64,000 nucleotides of DNA from JAHJQQ01 sp963737555 (GCA_963737555.1 CAVTTB010000008.1:248001-312000), one strand, 5' to 3'; positions 13,862 to 23,009 are shown, numbered from the stretch's first letter. The notes: generated by a model not told the origin, from the letters alone. Numbers and translations are program-made.

Positions 13862-15862
13862 TCAGGTGAGCATGCCGCGCAGATTCGCCAGATGCGCGCG
13901 GCCACGGCTCTGACGTTCCTCGGGATCGACCGGGCCGCTGCGGCTTTCCCATTGCAGATCGTCGCTGGGTAGTTCTTCCAAGAAACGACTCGGTTCGCAC
14001 GACTCCCATTCGCGCGCACGTTTGCGGCGGCTGCAATAGCTGAAGCTCAGCGTCTTCTGCGCGCGGGTGATGCCGACATAGGCGAGGCGACGTTCCTCAT
14101 CGAGATTTTCCGTTTCGAGACTGGAGCGGTGCGGCAGAATGCCATCCTCCATGCCGACCAGAAACACATGCGGAAACTCCAGGCCCTTGGCCGCGTGCAG
14201 CGTCATCAGATGTACGCAATTGCCGCCGGCCTCGTCTTTGTCGCGATCCAGAATGTCCATCAGGCTCATGCGACTGACCAGATCGCTCAGGCCGACATCG
14301 CCGCCGATCTGTTCGGCCATCTTCTCTAACCAATTGATGAGATCTTCGACATTCTGGATGCGTCGCGCCGCCGCGTCGGGATCGCGCGTGCTGTTTTCCA
14401 GCCATTGCATGTAGCCGATGTCGTTGAGCAAGTCTTTGAACAGCGCGACCGGATCGCCGCGCTTGGCGCGATCGGCGAAATTCACCACCCACTGCCCGAA
14501 TTCCTGGACGCGCGACAGTGCGCGCCCACTCAGTTGTTGCGTCAGGCCAAGTTCGAAACAGCCGGCGAGCAGACTGATGCCACGTTCACCGGTATAGGCG
14601 GCGAGTTTTTCCAGCGTGCCGGGACCGATCTCGCGGCGCGGTGTGTTGACCACGCGCAGAAACGCACGGTCGTCGTCTTCGTTCACCATCAGGCGCAGGT
14701 AGGCGACCAGATCTTTGATCTCGGCATAATCGAAAAACGACATGCCGCCGGACAAGTGATACGGAATGCGATGCTCGCGCAGGATCTTCTCGAACGGCCG
14801 CGACTGATGATTGCCGCGATAGAGGATGGCGAAATCGCCGTCGCGGCTGGCGTGGGTGAATTTGTGATGCAACAGTTCAGAGACCACGCGTTCGCCTTCG
14901 TGCTCGGGGTCGCGGCAGGGCAGCACACGCAAGGCCGTGCCATAGCCGAGTTCGCTCCAGAGTTTCTTCTCGAAGGCGTGCGGGTTGTTGGCGATGAGTT
15001 GGTTGGCGCATTTGAGAATGCAGCCGGTGGAACGGTAATTCTGTTCCAGCTTGACGACCTTGAGACGCGGATAGTCATCCTGCAAACGCTGCAGATTTTC
15101 CGGGCGCGCGCCGCGCCAGGTGTAAATCGACTGATCGTCGTCGCCCACGGCGGTGAACATGCCCAGGCGTCCGACCAGTTGCTTGACCAATTCGTATTGC
15201 GCGCCGTTGGTGTCCTGGTATTCGTCCACCAATAAATGCCGGATGCGTTCCTGCCAGCGCTCGCGCACCTCGGTATCGGTCATCAGCAGCGTTACCGGTG
15301 CGAGAATCAGATCGTCGAAGTCGAAGGCGTTGTAGGCCTTCAGATGGCGCTGATATTCCGCGTAGATGCGCGCAATGGCGACATCTCGATCATCCGCGGC
15401 GTTGGTAGTGGCCGCATCGGGCAGCAGTAGATCGTTCTTCCATTCCGAAATGCGCCAACGCGCCTGGTCCGGGTCCAGACCGACGCGTGCTTTGGTGATG
15501 AGTTCGTTGATCAGATGGCCGCTGTCCTGGCTGTCGAAAATCGAGAAGCCGGGCTTGAAGCCGAGGTGCTTGTGTTCGCGGCGCAGGATATTCAAACCCA
15601 GCGTATGGAACGTCGAGACGCTTAGTCCCTTGCCTTTATCGCGCGGCAACAGCGCCGTGACACGTTCGCGCATTTCACGGGCGGCCTTGTTGGTGAAGGT
15701 CACGGCGGTGATGTGCGTGGCCTTCATGCCCAGATTGAGCACCAGATGGGCGATCTTCTGCGTAATCACGCGCGTCTTGCCGCTGCCGGCACCGGCCAAC
15801 ACCAGCAACGGACCATCGACATGCTGTACCGCAGCGCGTTGGCGGGGATTTAAATCGGACAC
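13862..15862 (-). CDS. rep: ATP-dependent DNA helicase Rep
   Basis: A 666-residue superfamily 1A 3'-5' helicase that helps replication forks pass DNA-bound proteins. Motif I is GAGSGKT (residues about 24-30), motif Ia TFTNKAAREM, II LLVDEYQDTN, III VGDDDQSIYTWRGA, IV LEQNYRST, V MTLHAAKGLEF and VI RRLAYVGITRAQ. STFHTLGLNILRRE and the 666-residue length point to Rep rather than the longer UvrD. It is convergent with the cytochrome gene and shares its terminator. Confidence 0.93.
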   Translation of the reverse strand: MSDLNPRQRAAVQHVDGPLLVLAGAGSGKTRVITQKIAHLVLNLGMKATHITAVTFTNKAAREMRERVTALLPRDKGKGLSVSTFHTLGLNILRREHKHLGFKPGFSIFDSQDSGHLINELITKARVGLDPDQARWRISEWKNDLLLPDAATTNAADDRDVAIARIYAEYQRHLKAYNAFDFDDLILAPVTLLMTDTEVRERWQERIRHLLVDEYQDTNGAQYELVKQLVGRLGMFTAVGDDDQSIYTWRGARPENLQRLQDDYPRLKVVKLEQNYRSTGCILKCANQLIANNPHAFEKKLWSELGYGTALRVLPCRDPEHEGERVVSELLHHKFTHASRDGDFAILYRGNHQSRPFEKILREHRIPYHLSGGMSFFDYAEIKDLVAYLRLMVNEDDDRAFLRVVNTPRREIGPGTLEKLAAYTGERGISLLAGCFELGLTQQLSGRALSRVQEFGQWVVNFADRAKRGDPVALFKDLLNDIGYMQWLENSTRDPDAAARRIQNVEDLINWLEKMAEQIGGDVGLSDLVSRMSLMDILDRDKDEAGGNCVHLMTLHAAKGLEFPHVFLVGMEDGILPHRSSLETENLDEERRLAYVGITRAQKTLSFSYCSRRKRAREWESCEPSRFLEELPSDDLQWESRSGPVDPEERQSRGRAHLANLRGMLT

Positions 15863-15999
15863 ACAGTGGGTCGCTCGGTGAAGTGGATACGTCGGGGGGA
15901 TTCTACCTGCTCTAGACGGTCGCGAGTATCTTGACCGGCAGGAAGTTTTGCCGGTGGTGAACGTTCAAGGACTTACGATCCAGCGTTGCCGGTACGTTT

Positions 16000-16062
16000 C
16001 CCGGATTACATCCGGGCTATATGGACGGGATGTTATTTCCGTAGCCCGGATGCAATCCGGGG
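16000..16062. repeat. REP-like repeat, GTAGCCCGGATG family
   Basis: CCCGGATTACATCCGGGCTAT (16000-16020; the pairing core is CATCCGGGCTA) faces GTAGCCCGGATGCAATCCGG (from 16041). A third half-unit, CATCCGGGTTAC at about 16108-16119, overlaps the yifB stop codon. Confidence 0.8.
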
Positions 16063-16115
16063 ATGTTTTGCGGAAGAGTTCAGGGCGTGCGTGTGGTTCA
16101 CGAATAACATCCGGG

Positions 16116-17616
16116 TTACACCGGCCTATCCAGGTTTCGATAGGCCATTGCTTCGCTGAGATGTTGTGCGCCGATGCGCGCAGCGCCGTCGAGATCGGCG
16201 ATGGTGCGCGCGACGCGCAGAATGCGGTGATAGGCGCGCGCCGACAGATTCAGACGTTCCATGGCGTGACGCAGCAGTGCCTGTTCGCCGGTTTGCAGAT
16301 GGCAATGTTGATCGAGATCGCCACCCGTCAAGCGCGCATTGCAATCGCCTTGACGCTGCAATTGCACGGCACGAGCGGCGCAGGCGCGTAAGCGCACGGC
16401 GTGGCTGGCCTCGCCCGGCTGCGCCTTGCAGTTCGCGTGGCGGCAGGCGCGGCACTTCGACGTGCAGATCGATGCGATCCAGCAGCGGTCCCGAAATACG
16501 TTGGCGATAGCGTTGAATCTGCTCGGGCGAGCAGCGGCAGCGACCGGAGGTATCACCGAGATACCCGCACGGACACGGATTCATCGCCGCGATCAGTTGA
16601 AAACGCGCGGGAAATTCCGCTTGGCGCGCGGCGCGTGAAATGGTGATCTGGCCGCTCTCCAACGGTTCGCGCAAGACCTCTAAGACCTTGCGGTCGAACT
16701 CCGGCAATTCATCCAGAAACAACACGCCATGATGTGCCAGCGAAATTTCACCGGGGCGCGGATGCGAGCCGCCGCCGACCAGCGCGACCGCCGAGGCGGT
16801 GTGATGCGGTGCGCGATACGGGCGGCGGCGCCAGTGTTCCGGTTTGAAACCTTGCGCGCTGACCGAGGCAATCGCGGCGGCCTCCAAGGCTTCGACGTCG
16901 TTCATCGGTGGCAGGATGCCGGGCAGGCGACTGGCCAGCAGGCTTTTGCCGGTGCCGGGCGGGCCGGAGAACAGCAGGCTATGTCCACCGGCGGCGGCGA
17001 TTTCCAGGGCGCGCCGCGCGCGCGATTGTCCGCGTACCTCGGCGAGGTCGCGGGTTTCGCTGGGGCTTTCCGGTGCCGCTAAACGTTCTGCCGTCGTTAA
17101 GGGCGCGCGTGTATTCAGATGTTGTGTGACTTCGATCAGATGCCGCGCCGCGAGTGCCTGATGGCTATCGACCAAGGCGGCTTCGGCGAGATTTAACCAG
17201 GGCACGATCAGTTGCCGCCCCACCGCTGCCGCGGCGATGCCGGCCGGCAGCGCGCCATTGACGGGTCGTAACTCGCCCGACAGTGCGAGTTCGCCGATGA
17301 ATTCATAGTCGGCAAGATGATCCAACGCGACCTGGCCTGAGGCGGCCAGAATTCCGAGCGCGATCGGCAGATCAAACCGCCCACCCTCTTTGGGCAGATC
17401 GGCCGGGGCGAGATTGATGGTGATACGGCGTGCGGGAAATTCGAACTGACTGTTGAGCAAGGCGCCGCGCACGCGGTCTTTGCTTTCTTTGACGGCGGTT
17501 TCGGGCAGGCCAACGATGGACAGACCGGGCAGGCCGTTACCCAGATGGACTTCGACAGTGACTTGGGGGGCGGCGATGCCCAGCTGGGCACGGCTATAGA
17601 CAACGGCGAGACTCAT
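16116..17616 (-). CDS. yifB: YifB/ComM-family Mg-chelatase-like AAA ATPase (frameshifted)
   Basis: A ComM/YifB protein of about 500 residues, a hexameric AAA+ helicase-like ATPase that promotes branch migration during natural transformation. N-terminal ChlI domain: MSLAVVYSRAQLGIAAPQVTVEVHLGNGLPG; Walker A GPPGTGKSLLA; sensor region FLDELPEFDRKVLEVLREP; FQLIAAMNPCPCGYLG. The frame breaks after VPRLPPRELQG near 16425; the expected end (PGEASHAVRLRA ... LNLSARAYHRILRVARTIADL ... YRNLD) continues in another frame to the TAA at 16116-16118. A one-base indel explains it. The stop overlaps a REP-like half-unit. Confidence 0.85.
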
Positions 17617-17679
17617 GACTCCGGTCCTTGGATTGCAGCGCGCAGACCTTCCTAGTCCCCGCAGAAAAACACCGGCGCG

Positions 17680-17988
17680 CTAACCGCCGTCCATATCCTG
17701 ATCTACATCGACGTCCTGATTCGCGTTGGCCGCCGGTCGCACGCCGAGCACCTGTGCTTCGAGTGCGGCAACACGCAGGCTCAGTGCGTCGAGTTGGGCG
17801 CGGGTGCGGGCCAGCACTTTGGCCTGCACCTCGAATTCCTCACGCGTCACCAGATCCAGGCGATTCAGCGCGGCTTGAACACCCACCCGCAGATTGCGGT
17901 CGACATCCTGCTGCAGAACGCGCGCACTTTCGGGTAACGCATTGTGCAAGCGCTGGCTGAGGTCATCGAAAAATTTTGGATCAAGCAT
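17680..17988 (-). CDS. ubiK: Ubiquinone biosynthesis accessory factor UbiK (YqiC/BMFP family)
   Basis: A 102-residue coiled-coil protein. MLDPKFFDDLSQRLHNALPES at the start and LVTREEFEVQAKVLARTRAQLDALSLRVAALEAQ near the end are hallmarks of the BMFP family. UbiK supports aerobic ubiquinone synthesis by binding UbiJ and lipids at the membrane. The start at 17988 is set by this conserved N terminus; upstream in-frame codons are not conserved. The acidic tail (DVDVDQDMD) is variable. It lies between yifB and glnK, as in many Gammaproteobacteria. Confidence 0.88.
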   Translation of the reverse strand: MLDPKFFDDLSQRLHNALPESARVLQQDVDRNLRVGVQAALNRLDLVTREEFEVQAKVLARTRAQLDALSLRVAALEAQVLGVRPAANANQDVDVDQDMDGG

Positions 17989-18081
17989 GCGGCGCACTCT
18001 ACCGCAGGGCGATGACTGGGGTCCAGCTGTGGATCGCCACGCACCATGAAAGCGCGCTGTGTGGTGCATGCCCCAAAAGTG

Positions 18082-18098
18082 CTCACCATTATGGTGCG
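18082..18098. promoter_or_regulatory. NtrC-binding site upstream of glnK
   Basis: CTCACCATTATGGTGCG fits the NtrC consensus (TGCACYA-N3-TGGTGCA) at 5/7 and 6/7 positions of its half-sites, and forms the dyad CACCAT-T-ATGGTG. It lies about 63 bp upstream of the sigma-54 promoter. Confidence 0.7.
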
Positions 18099-18160
18099 TT
18101 AGATCGGCGTCGAATGCCGAAAATATCGCTAACTAACTGTTTATATTGTTCATAAAAATG

Positions 18161-18176
18161 TGGCATAGGAACTGCT
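18161..18176 (+). promoter_or_regulatory. Sigma-54 promoter of glnK-amtB
   Basis: TGGCATAGGAACTGCT keeps the invariant GG (-24) and GC (-12) at correct spacing. The start of transcription would be near 18187, about 88 nt before glnK. glnK-amtB operons are classical NtrC/sigma-54 targets. Confidence 0.8.
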
Positions 18177-18274
18177 ATTCCTCCAGTGCCATCCAGATAC
18201 GCGCCGCTCGTCGCCCGTACCAGTCCATGTGCATAAACCTGCCCCGGGGCGGGCCAGCTCAAAGGAGAGACTCA

Positions 18275-18613
18275 ATGAAGTTAGTTACTGCAATCATCAA
18301 GCCCTTCAAGCTGGATGACGTCCGCGAGGCGTTATCCGAGATCGGGGTGCAGGGTGTCACGGTCACCGAAGTGAAAGGCTTCGGGCGACAGAAGGGCCAC
18401 ACCGAGTTGTACCGTGGCGCCGAATACGTGGTCGATTTCCTGCCCAAGGTCAAACTCGAAGTGGCCATCAACGACGACCTCGCCGACCGCGTTATCGAGG
18501 CCATTACCAAGGCAGCCAACACGGGCAAGATCGGCGACGGCAAGATTTTCGTCTACGACCTGCTTCAAGCCATCCGTATCCGTACCGGCGAAGCCGGTCC
18601 GGAAGCGCTTTAA
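18275..18613 (+). CDS. glnK: Nitrogen regulatory protein P-II (GlnK)
   Basis: A 112-residue P-II signal protein. It begins MKLVTAIIKPFKLDDVREAL and carries the T-loop with the uridylylated tyrosine (YRGAEYVVDF, Tyr51) and the B-loop TGKIGDGKIFVYDL. It senses 2-oxoglutarate and ATP/ADP, and blocks AmtB when ammonium is plentiful. Called GlnK rather than GlnB because amtB follows 18 bp later and a sigma-54/NtrC promoter precedes it. AAAGGAGAGACTCA is the ribosome-binding site; the longer frame from 18146 overlaps the promoter and is rejected. Confidence 0.96.
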   Translation: MKLVTAIIKPFKLDDVREALSEIGVQGVTVTEVKGFGRQKGHTELYRGAEYVVDFLPKVKLEVAINDDLADRVIEAITKAANTGKIGDGKIFVYDLLQAIRIRTGEAGPEAL

Positions 18614-18631
18614 GAGAGAGGAGAGATCGTC

Positions 18632-20044
18632 ATGAGATTGTTTCCGCTGTTCATGCTGATGTTGGCCCTGTTTGGCCTCACCGGCGGAGTGTCCGCAGAG
18701 GAAGTCGCGGCTGTAATACCGACGCCCGATAAAGGCGATACGAGCTGGCTGCTCATTTGTACCGTGCTCGTTACTATGATGAGTATCCCCGGTCTGGCGT
18801 TGTTCTATGGCGGTCTGGTGCGCAGCAAAAACATGTTGTCGGTGTTGATGCAGGTGTTCACGATCTTCGCCCTGATTGTGGTGTTGTGGGCGGTCTACGG
18901 TTACTCGGTCGCCTTCACCGGCGGGAATGCCTTCTTCGGTGGCTTCGATCGTGTGCTGCTGTCGGGCATCTTCGATTCGCAGACCAACGCCGTCGCCAAT
19001 GCCGCGACCTTCACCAAGGGCGTGGTGGTGCCTGAGTTCGCCTTCGTCGCCTTCCAGGCCACGTTCGCGGCCATCACGGTGGCACTGATCGTCGGTGCCT
19101 TCGCCGAACGCATCAAGTTCTCCGCGCTGCTGCTGTTCTCGGTGCTGTGGTTCACCTTCTCCTACCTGCCGATGGCGCACATGGTGTGGTTCTGGCCGGG
19201 CCCGGATGCCTTCACCGACGCGGACGCGGCGGCGGCTGCGGTAGCGGCTTCCGGTTGGCTGTTCCAGAAGGGCGCGCTGGACTTCGCGGGCGGCACAGTC
19301 GTGCACATCAACGCCGGTATCGCCGGTCTGGTGGGCGCCTATGTGATCGGCAAGCGTATCGGCTACGGTAAAGAAGCCTTCACGCCGCACTCGCTGACCA
19401 TGACCATGATCGGTGCCTCGATGCTGTGGGTGGGTTGGTTCGGTTTCAACGCGGGTTCCGCGCTGGAAGCGGGCGGCACCGCGACGTTGGCCTTCGTCAA
19501 CACGCTGTTCGCTACGGCGGCTGCAACGCTGACCTGGATGTTCGCTGAATGGCTGGTCAAGGGTCGTCCCTCCATGCTGGGTGCAGCTTCGGGTGCGGTG
19601 GCCGGTCTGGTCGCGATCACCCCGGCTTGCGGTTGGGTCGGTGTGGGCGGTGGCCTGATCATCGGTGCGTTGGCCGGCGTGGTGTGCTTCTGGGGTGTGA
19701 CTGGCCTGAAGAAGTTGCTGGGTGCGGATGACGCGTTGGATGTGTTCGGTATCCACGGCATCGGCGGTATCCTCGGCGCGTTGCTCACCGGTGTGTTCAA
19801 CACCTGGAGCATGGGCGGCACGGGCATCATCGACTACGTGAACAACACCATCGTCGATACCACCATCGGTGGCCAGTTGTGGATCCAGGCTCAGGCAGTG
19901 GGTACGGCAGTGGTCTGGTCGGCCGTTGTCGCCTTCATCTGCTTCAAGGTTGTCGATCTGACCGTCGGTCTGCGCGTCCCCGAGGACGAAGAGCGCGAAG
20001 GTCTGGATACCACGACCCACGGCGAGCGCGCTTACAACCTCTGA
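18632..20044 (+). CDS. amtB: Ammonium transporter AmtB
   Basis: A 470-residue inner-membrane ammonium channel with a cleaved signal peptide (about residues 1-22, ending SAEE) and some eleven membrane helices. Family marks: GLALFYGGLVRSKNMLSVLMQ, LLLFSVLWFTFSYLPMAHMVW (twin-His first histidine), GGTVVHINAGIAGLVGAYV, WVGWFGFNAGSA and FGIHGIGGILGALLTGVF (second pore histidine). The charged C-terminal tail (RVPEDEEREGLD) is the GlnK-binding region. It is co-transcribed with glnK and followed by a strong terminator. Confidence 0.97.
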   Translation: MRLFPLFMLMLALFGLTGGVSAEEVAAVIPTPDKGDTSWLLICTVLVTMMSIPGLALFYGGLVRSKNMLSVLMQVFTIFALIVVLWAVYGYSVAFTGGNAFFGGFDRVLLSGIFDSQTNAVANAATFTKGVVVPEFAFVAFQATFAAITVALIVGAFAERIKFSALLLFSVLWFTFSYLPMAHMVWFWPGPDAFTDADAAAAAVAASGWLFQKGALDFAGGTVVHINAGIAGLVGAYVIGKRIGYGKEAFTPHSLTMTMIGASMLWVGWFGFNAGSALEAGGTATLAFVNTLFATAAATLTWMFAEWLVKGRPSMLGAASGAVAGLVAITPACGWVGVGGGLIIGALAGVVCFWGVTGLKKLLGADDALDVFGIHGIGGILGALLTGVFNTWSMGGTGIIDYVNNTIVDTTIGGQLWIQAQAVGTAVVWSAVVAFICFKVVDLTVGLRVPEDEEREGLDTTTHGERAYNL

Positions 20045-20080
20045 GTTGCAACAAGCCTCTTATCCACGGATGGAAATACA

Positions 20081-20109
20081 ACGGGCGCCGCAAGGCGCCC
20101 GTTTTTTTT
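20081..20109 (+). terminator. Rho-independent terminator after amtB
   Basis: ACGGGCGCC (20081-20089), loop GCAA, GGCGCCCGT (20094-20102), then a run of seven further T. A textbook terminator 37 bp after the stop. Confidence 0.95.
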
Positions 20110-20152
20110 ATGGCATTTTGGATTCAGAATTCAGGAAACTGTGACAGCCTTC

Positions 20153-20208
20153 CCCGAATCCCGAATCCCGAATCCCGAATCCCGAATCCCGAATCCCGAA
20201 TCCCGAAT
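20153..20208. repeat. Tandem heptamer CCCGAAT x 8
   Basis: Eight perfect copies of CCCGAAT with no spacers. The array ends one base before the stop codon of the CDGSH gene (20210-20212, minus strand), so it forms the start of that gene's 3' untranslated region. Copy number is likely variable. Confidence 0.97.
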
Positions 20209-20209
20209 C

Positions 20210-20446
20210 CTAGAGCTTCTTATGCGCGCCGTCGCAGAATGGCTTCTTGCCGCTGTGCTTGCAGCCGCACAACCAGACCTTGGTTTTTTCCGCCAGCTCG
20301 AATTTCTGCGGGCTGAACTCGGTGTCCTTGTGCGAACCGTCGCAGAACGGTTGATTTTTGGACTTGCCGCAGGCGCACCACCAGTAGGTGCCGGCCTCGA
20401 GTTCCACTGCATACGGGGCCTTCTGTGCGATATCCGGGTCTGCCAT
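20210..20446 (-). CDS. CDGSH iron-sulfur domain protein (double motif)
   Basis: A 78-residue protein with two CDGSH-type clusters: WCACGKSKNQPFCDGSHKD (about residues 23-41) and LCGCKHSGKKPFCDGAHKK (about 59-77). Each supplies the three-Cys/one-His ligands of a labile [2Fe-2S] centre. Tandem CDGSH proteins are soluble and thought to act in Fe-S or redox handling; a precise role is unknown. The stop codon abuts the heptamer array. Likely monocistronic. Confidence 0.92.
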   Translation of the reverse strand: MADPDIAQKAPYAVELEAGTYWWCACGKSKNQPFCDGSHKDTEFSPQKFELAEKTKVWLCGCKHSGKKPFCDGAHKKL

Positions 20447-20596
20447 GTTGTCTCCTCAAACGAATCACATCACTGAATTGGCCGGCACCATACCGCGGCG
20501 TTGTCGAGGCGTAAAGCCCGCGGGATGCGCGGTTATTGATGCGGCCGCAACTTGGCAAACCGACCGACAGCAGGCATAGTCTGCGTGGGGGATTCA

Positions 20597-21064
20597 ATGC
20601 GCCATTCATCGACAATCAACACCCGCTTGCTCGTTTTGCTGCTGCTGTGTGGCGGCGGCATGTCCGCGACGGCCGAGGTCTATCAATGGACCGATGCGAA
20701 TGGACAAGTGCATTTTGGTGACCGACCGCCGCAAGACGGTGCCCGCACGATTGATCTGCCCGAGCCAGCTGCGACAGCGCCGACGACGCCGGAAGAGCGT
20801 CTGGAAAAACAGCAGAAACTGTTGCATGCGTTCGAAGAAGAACGTCGGCAAGCGCGTGATAACCGCGCACAAGCCCAACAAGATAAAGCCGAACGCCAGC
20901 GCAACTGCATTCAAGCGCGCGATCGTCTGCAAGCTTATGAAACGTCTTCGGCCATCTACGATCTGGATGCCACGGGCGAACGCGTATTCATGGACAACAG
21001 CCAGCGTGAAGCATTTTTGGCCGAGCGCCGCCAAGACGTCGAGACCTGGTGCGGCAAGTCATAA
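20597..21064 (+). CDS. DUF4124-domain exported protein
   Basis: A 155-residue protein with a signal peptide (about residues 1-26, LLVLLLLCGGGMSATA) followed directly by the DUF4124 motif VYQWTDANGQVHFGDRPP. The middle (residues 55-105) is a charged coiled coil rich in Glu, Arg and Gln. The two Cys near residues 102 and 152 could form a disulfide. Location is the periplasm; function unknown. The start at 20597 has GGGGGATTCA upstream and puts the signal peptide first. Confidence 0.8.
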   Translation: MRHSSTINTRLLVLLLLCGGGMSATAEVYQWTDANGQVHFGDRPPQDGARTIDLPEPAATAPTTPEERLEKQQKLLHAFEEERRQARDNRAQAQQDKAERQRNCIQARDRLQAYETSSAIYDLDATGERVFMDNSQREAFLAERRQDVETWCGKS

Positions 21065-21232
21065 CGCGACCGCGTAGGCCATTGCCAAGGGCAACCCTTT
21101 GTCCCGCCGTTTCAGGTGCTATCGCACTATTACCGCGCCATCATTTGACCAACATCAATGTGCTCGTAACCACCGGACGGCAAACTGCAGGCATCGAACT
21201 TAACTGTAGTGCCGACGCCCGCAGGAGACCTT

Positions 21233-21718
21233 ATGGACGCGCCCAGCAAAACCGACCTTGCCCAGCAAGCCTATGAACTGGCGATGACGTATGAATTGGA
21301 ATACGGATGCTGCCCGCAGTGCGTGTTGGCCGCCGTTCAGGAAACCGTGGGCGGTGTGGCACCCGAGGTCATCAAGGCCGTGCACGGTCTGTCCGGTGGC
21401 GGTGGCTTGATGGGCATGGGTACCTGCGGTGCCTTGAGTGGCGGCTTGGTGGCATTGAGCACCAAGCGCGGTCGCGACCGCGACAAATTCGAGCGCGGTA
21501 AATTCATCGGCAACTTCCGTCAGGGCGAAGAGCTGGTGAACCGCTTCAAAGAAGAATTCGGCGGCGTGACCTGTCAGGAATTACAGCAATGCTTTACCGG
21601 CAAGACTTACGATATGTGGGATGCGCAGCAATACGCCGAATTCACGGAGAAGCGCGGCAACCAGTGCGCGCGTGCCTCGGCACAGGTCGCGCAGTGGGTG
21701 GTCGAAAAGCTGGCGTAA
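21233..21718 (+). CDS. C_GCAxxG_C_C-family putative redox protein
   Basis: A 161-residue protein with the C_GCAxxG_C_C cysteine pattern: YGCCPQCVLAAVQE (about residues 22-35), GTCGALSGGLVALS (about 62-75), VTCQELQQC (about 111-119) and a C-terminal CARASAQVAQWV. Members of this family are often found with redox or metal enzymes, but no reaction is established. The start at 21233 has a clean GCAGGAGACCTT ribosome-binding site. No operon partner is evident. Confidence 0.8.
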   Translation: MDAPSKTDLAQQAYELAMTYELEYGCCPQCVLAAVQETVGGVAPEVIKAVHGLSGGGGLMGMGTCGALSGGLVALSTKRGRDRDKFERGKFIGNFRQGEELVNRFKEEFGGVTCQELQQCFTGKTYDMWDAQQYAEFTEKRGNQCARASAQVAQWVVEKLA

Positions 21719-21752
21719 GCGCGTTGATCTGCCTTGGTGTGCAAATGCCTGT

Positions 21753-21772
21753 GTAGGAGCGGCCTTTGGCCG
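21753..21772. repeat. GTAGGAGCGGC repeat unit
   Basis: GTAGGAGCGGCCTTTGGCCG contains the small dyad CGGCC/GGCCG. Related fragments (GGCCGCTCCTA) occur at about 5064-5075 and 59396-59407, so this is a second dispersed REP-like family in the window. Confidence 0.6.
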
Positions 21773-21916
21773 AGAACCTGTCGTGAGCGCAACCGTTCGC
21801 GGCCATGCCTCAGGCCAGCTTCCTCGGTGCAAGCGTCCCACCATCAGCCCGACGTCTACACGAGAAATTACGCTAAACTTCGTTAGGGCACAGCAGCACC
21901 GCATAGATCAGCCCAT

Positions 21917-22771
21917 TTAGCGTTCAATCAAGCGCTTGAAAAACTCCGGCATCGCCCACGCCGCGCGGTGAATATCCGCGTTGTAATACAGCGTGTCGAA
22001 CGGCTTGTTGTGCGCATCGTTCTCGCGGAAAGCGTGTAGATTGAGATTCTTGCCGGCCATGGTGCAGCTCCACCAGCCGGACGGATACACCGGCTGCGGG
22101 AAGAACAGTGTCTGCGTCTGGTCGAAACCGGCGGCGCGCATCGCCTTATGCAGGGCCTTCAAAATCTTGCCGTGATACAGCGGCGATTCACTCTGCTGCA
22201 CGATCACACCTTTCTCGCCGAGCGCGCGATGGCAATCGCGGAAGAATGCCTCGGTGAACAGGCCTTCGGCCGGGCCGATCGGATCGGTACTGTCGACGAT
22301 CACCACGTCGATGCTGCCCGGTGCGGCGTCTTTCATGAATTTGAGGCCGTCGTCGAACAGCAGATGTGCGCGCGGGTCGTTGTTGCTCTCGCACAGCTCC
22401 GGGAAATATTGTTCCGCGACGCGGGTAACGCGCTCGTCGATTTCAACTTGCCAGACTTCTTGAACACCGGGGTGTCTGAGCACCTCGCGCAGGGTGCCGC
22501 AATCGCCGCCACCGATGATGACGACCTTCTTCGGCGCCGGATGGGTGAACAGCACCGGGTGCGTCATCATTTCGTGATACAGGAAGTTATCGCGCCCCGA
22601 GACCATGTACAGGCCGTCGATGGTCATCAGATTGCCGTATTCCTCGGTGGCGAAGACCTCGATGCGCTGAAATGCGCTCTGTTCCTCGTGCAGTTTGCCG
22701 GTCAGCTTGAGCGAGAAGGCCGAGCCGCCGTCGGCGTGAATTTCTGTAAACCAGTCGTTACCGAGGGTCAT
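21917..22771 (-). CDS. speE: Spermidine synthase SpeE
   Basis: A 284-residue aminopropyltransferase (EC 2.5.1.16) making spermidine from putrescine and decarboxylated S-adenosylmethionine. Key segments: FHEDGSAFSLK-like start (IHADGGSAFSLKLTGKLHEEQS), YHEMMTHPVLFTHP, VVIIGGGDCGTLREVLRHP (cofactor loop), VIVDSTDPIGPAEGLF (catalytic Asp region) and QPVYPSGWWSC. Length and motifs are normal. It is divergent from speA (arginine decarboxylase), so the two polyamine genes share a control region that also holds a REP-like repeat. Confidence 0.95.
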   Translation of the reverse strand: MTLGNDWFTEIHADGGSAFSLKLTGKLHEEQSAFQRIEVFATEEYGNLMTIDGLYMVSGRDNFLYHEMMTHPVLFTHPAPKKVVIIGGGDCGTLREVLRHPGVQEVWQVEIDERVTRVAEQYFPELCESNNDPRAHLLFDDGLKFMKDAAPGSIDVVIVDSTDPIGPAEGLFTEAFFRDCHRALGEKGVIVQQSESPLYHGKILKALHKAMRAAGFDQTQTLFFPQPVYPSGWWSCTMAGKNLNLHAFRENDAHNKPFDTLYYNADIHRAAWAMPEFFKRLIER

Positions 22772-22865
22772 CGCTGCACCATGTCATATGCGGGGGAATT
22801 TGGGGGAGGCAAAGATACCGGATTCGCGCCTGACGATAAAGAAAAAACCGGGCTGCGCAGGGATC

Positions 22866-23009
22866 GTAGCCTGGATGCAGCGCAGCGACAAAAGCGCGAA
22901 GCGCGTTGAACGCACGCAGGGCGGCCCGAAGGGCGAGCGCAGCGAGTAAATCCGGGATGGTGAGAGTGCGCTCCCGGATTACGGTCCTTCAGACCTCCAT
23001 CCGGGCTAC
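22866..23009. repeat. REP-like repeat, GTAGCCCGGATG family, long variant
   Basis: GTAGCCTGGATG (from 22866) and CATCCGGGCTAC (ending 23009) frame about 120 bp with further partial pairing. It fills most of the speE-speA divergent gap. Confidence 0.7.

Noticed and set aside
18332..20020. 562-codon frame antisense to glnK-amtB
   Set aside because: Shadow of amtB; no family features and no start signals.
20153..20208. CRISPR array
   Set aside because: The repeat is 7 bp with no spacers; it is a simple tandem array.
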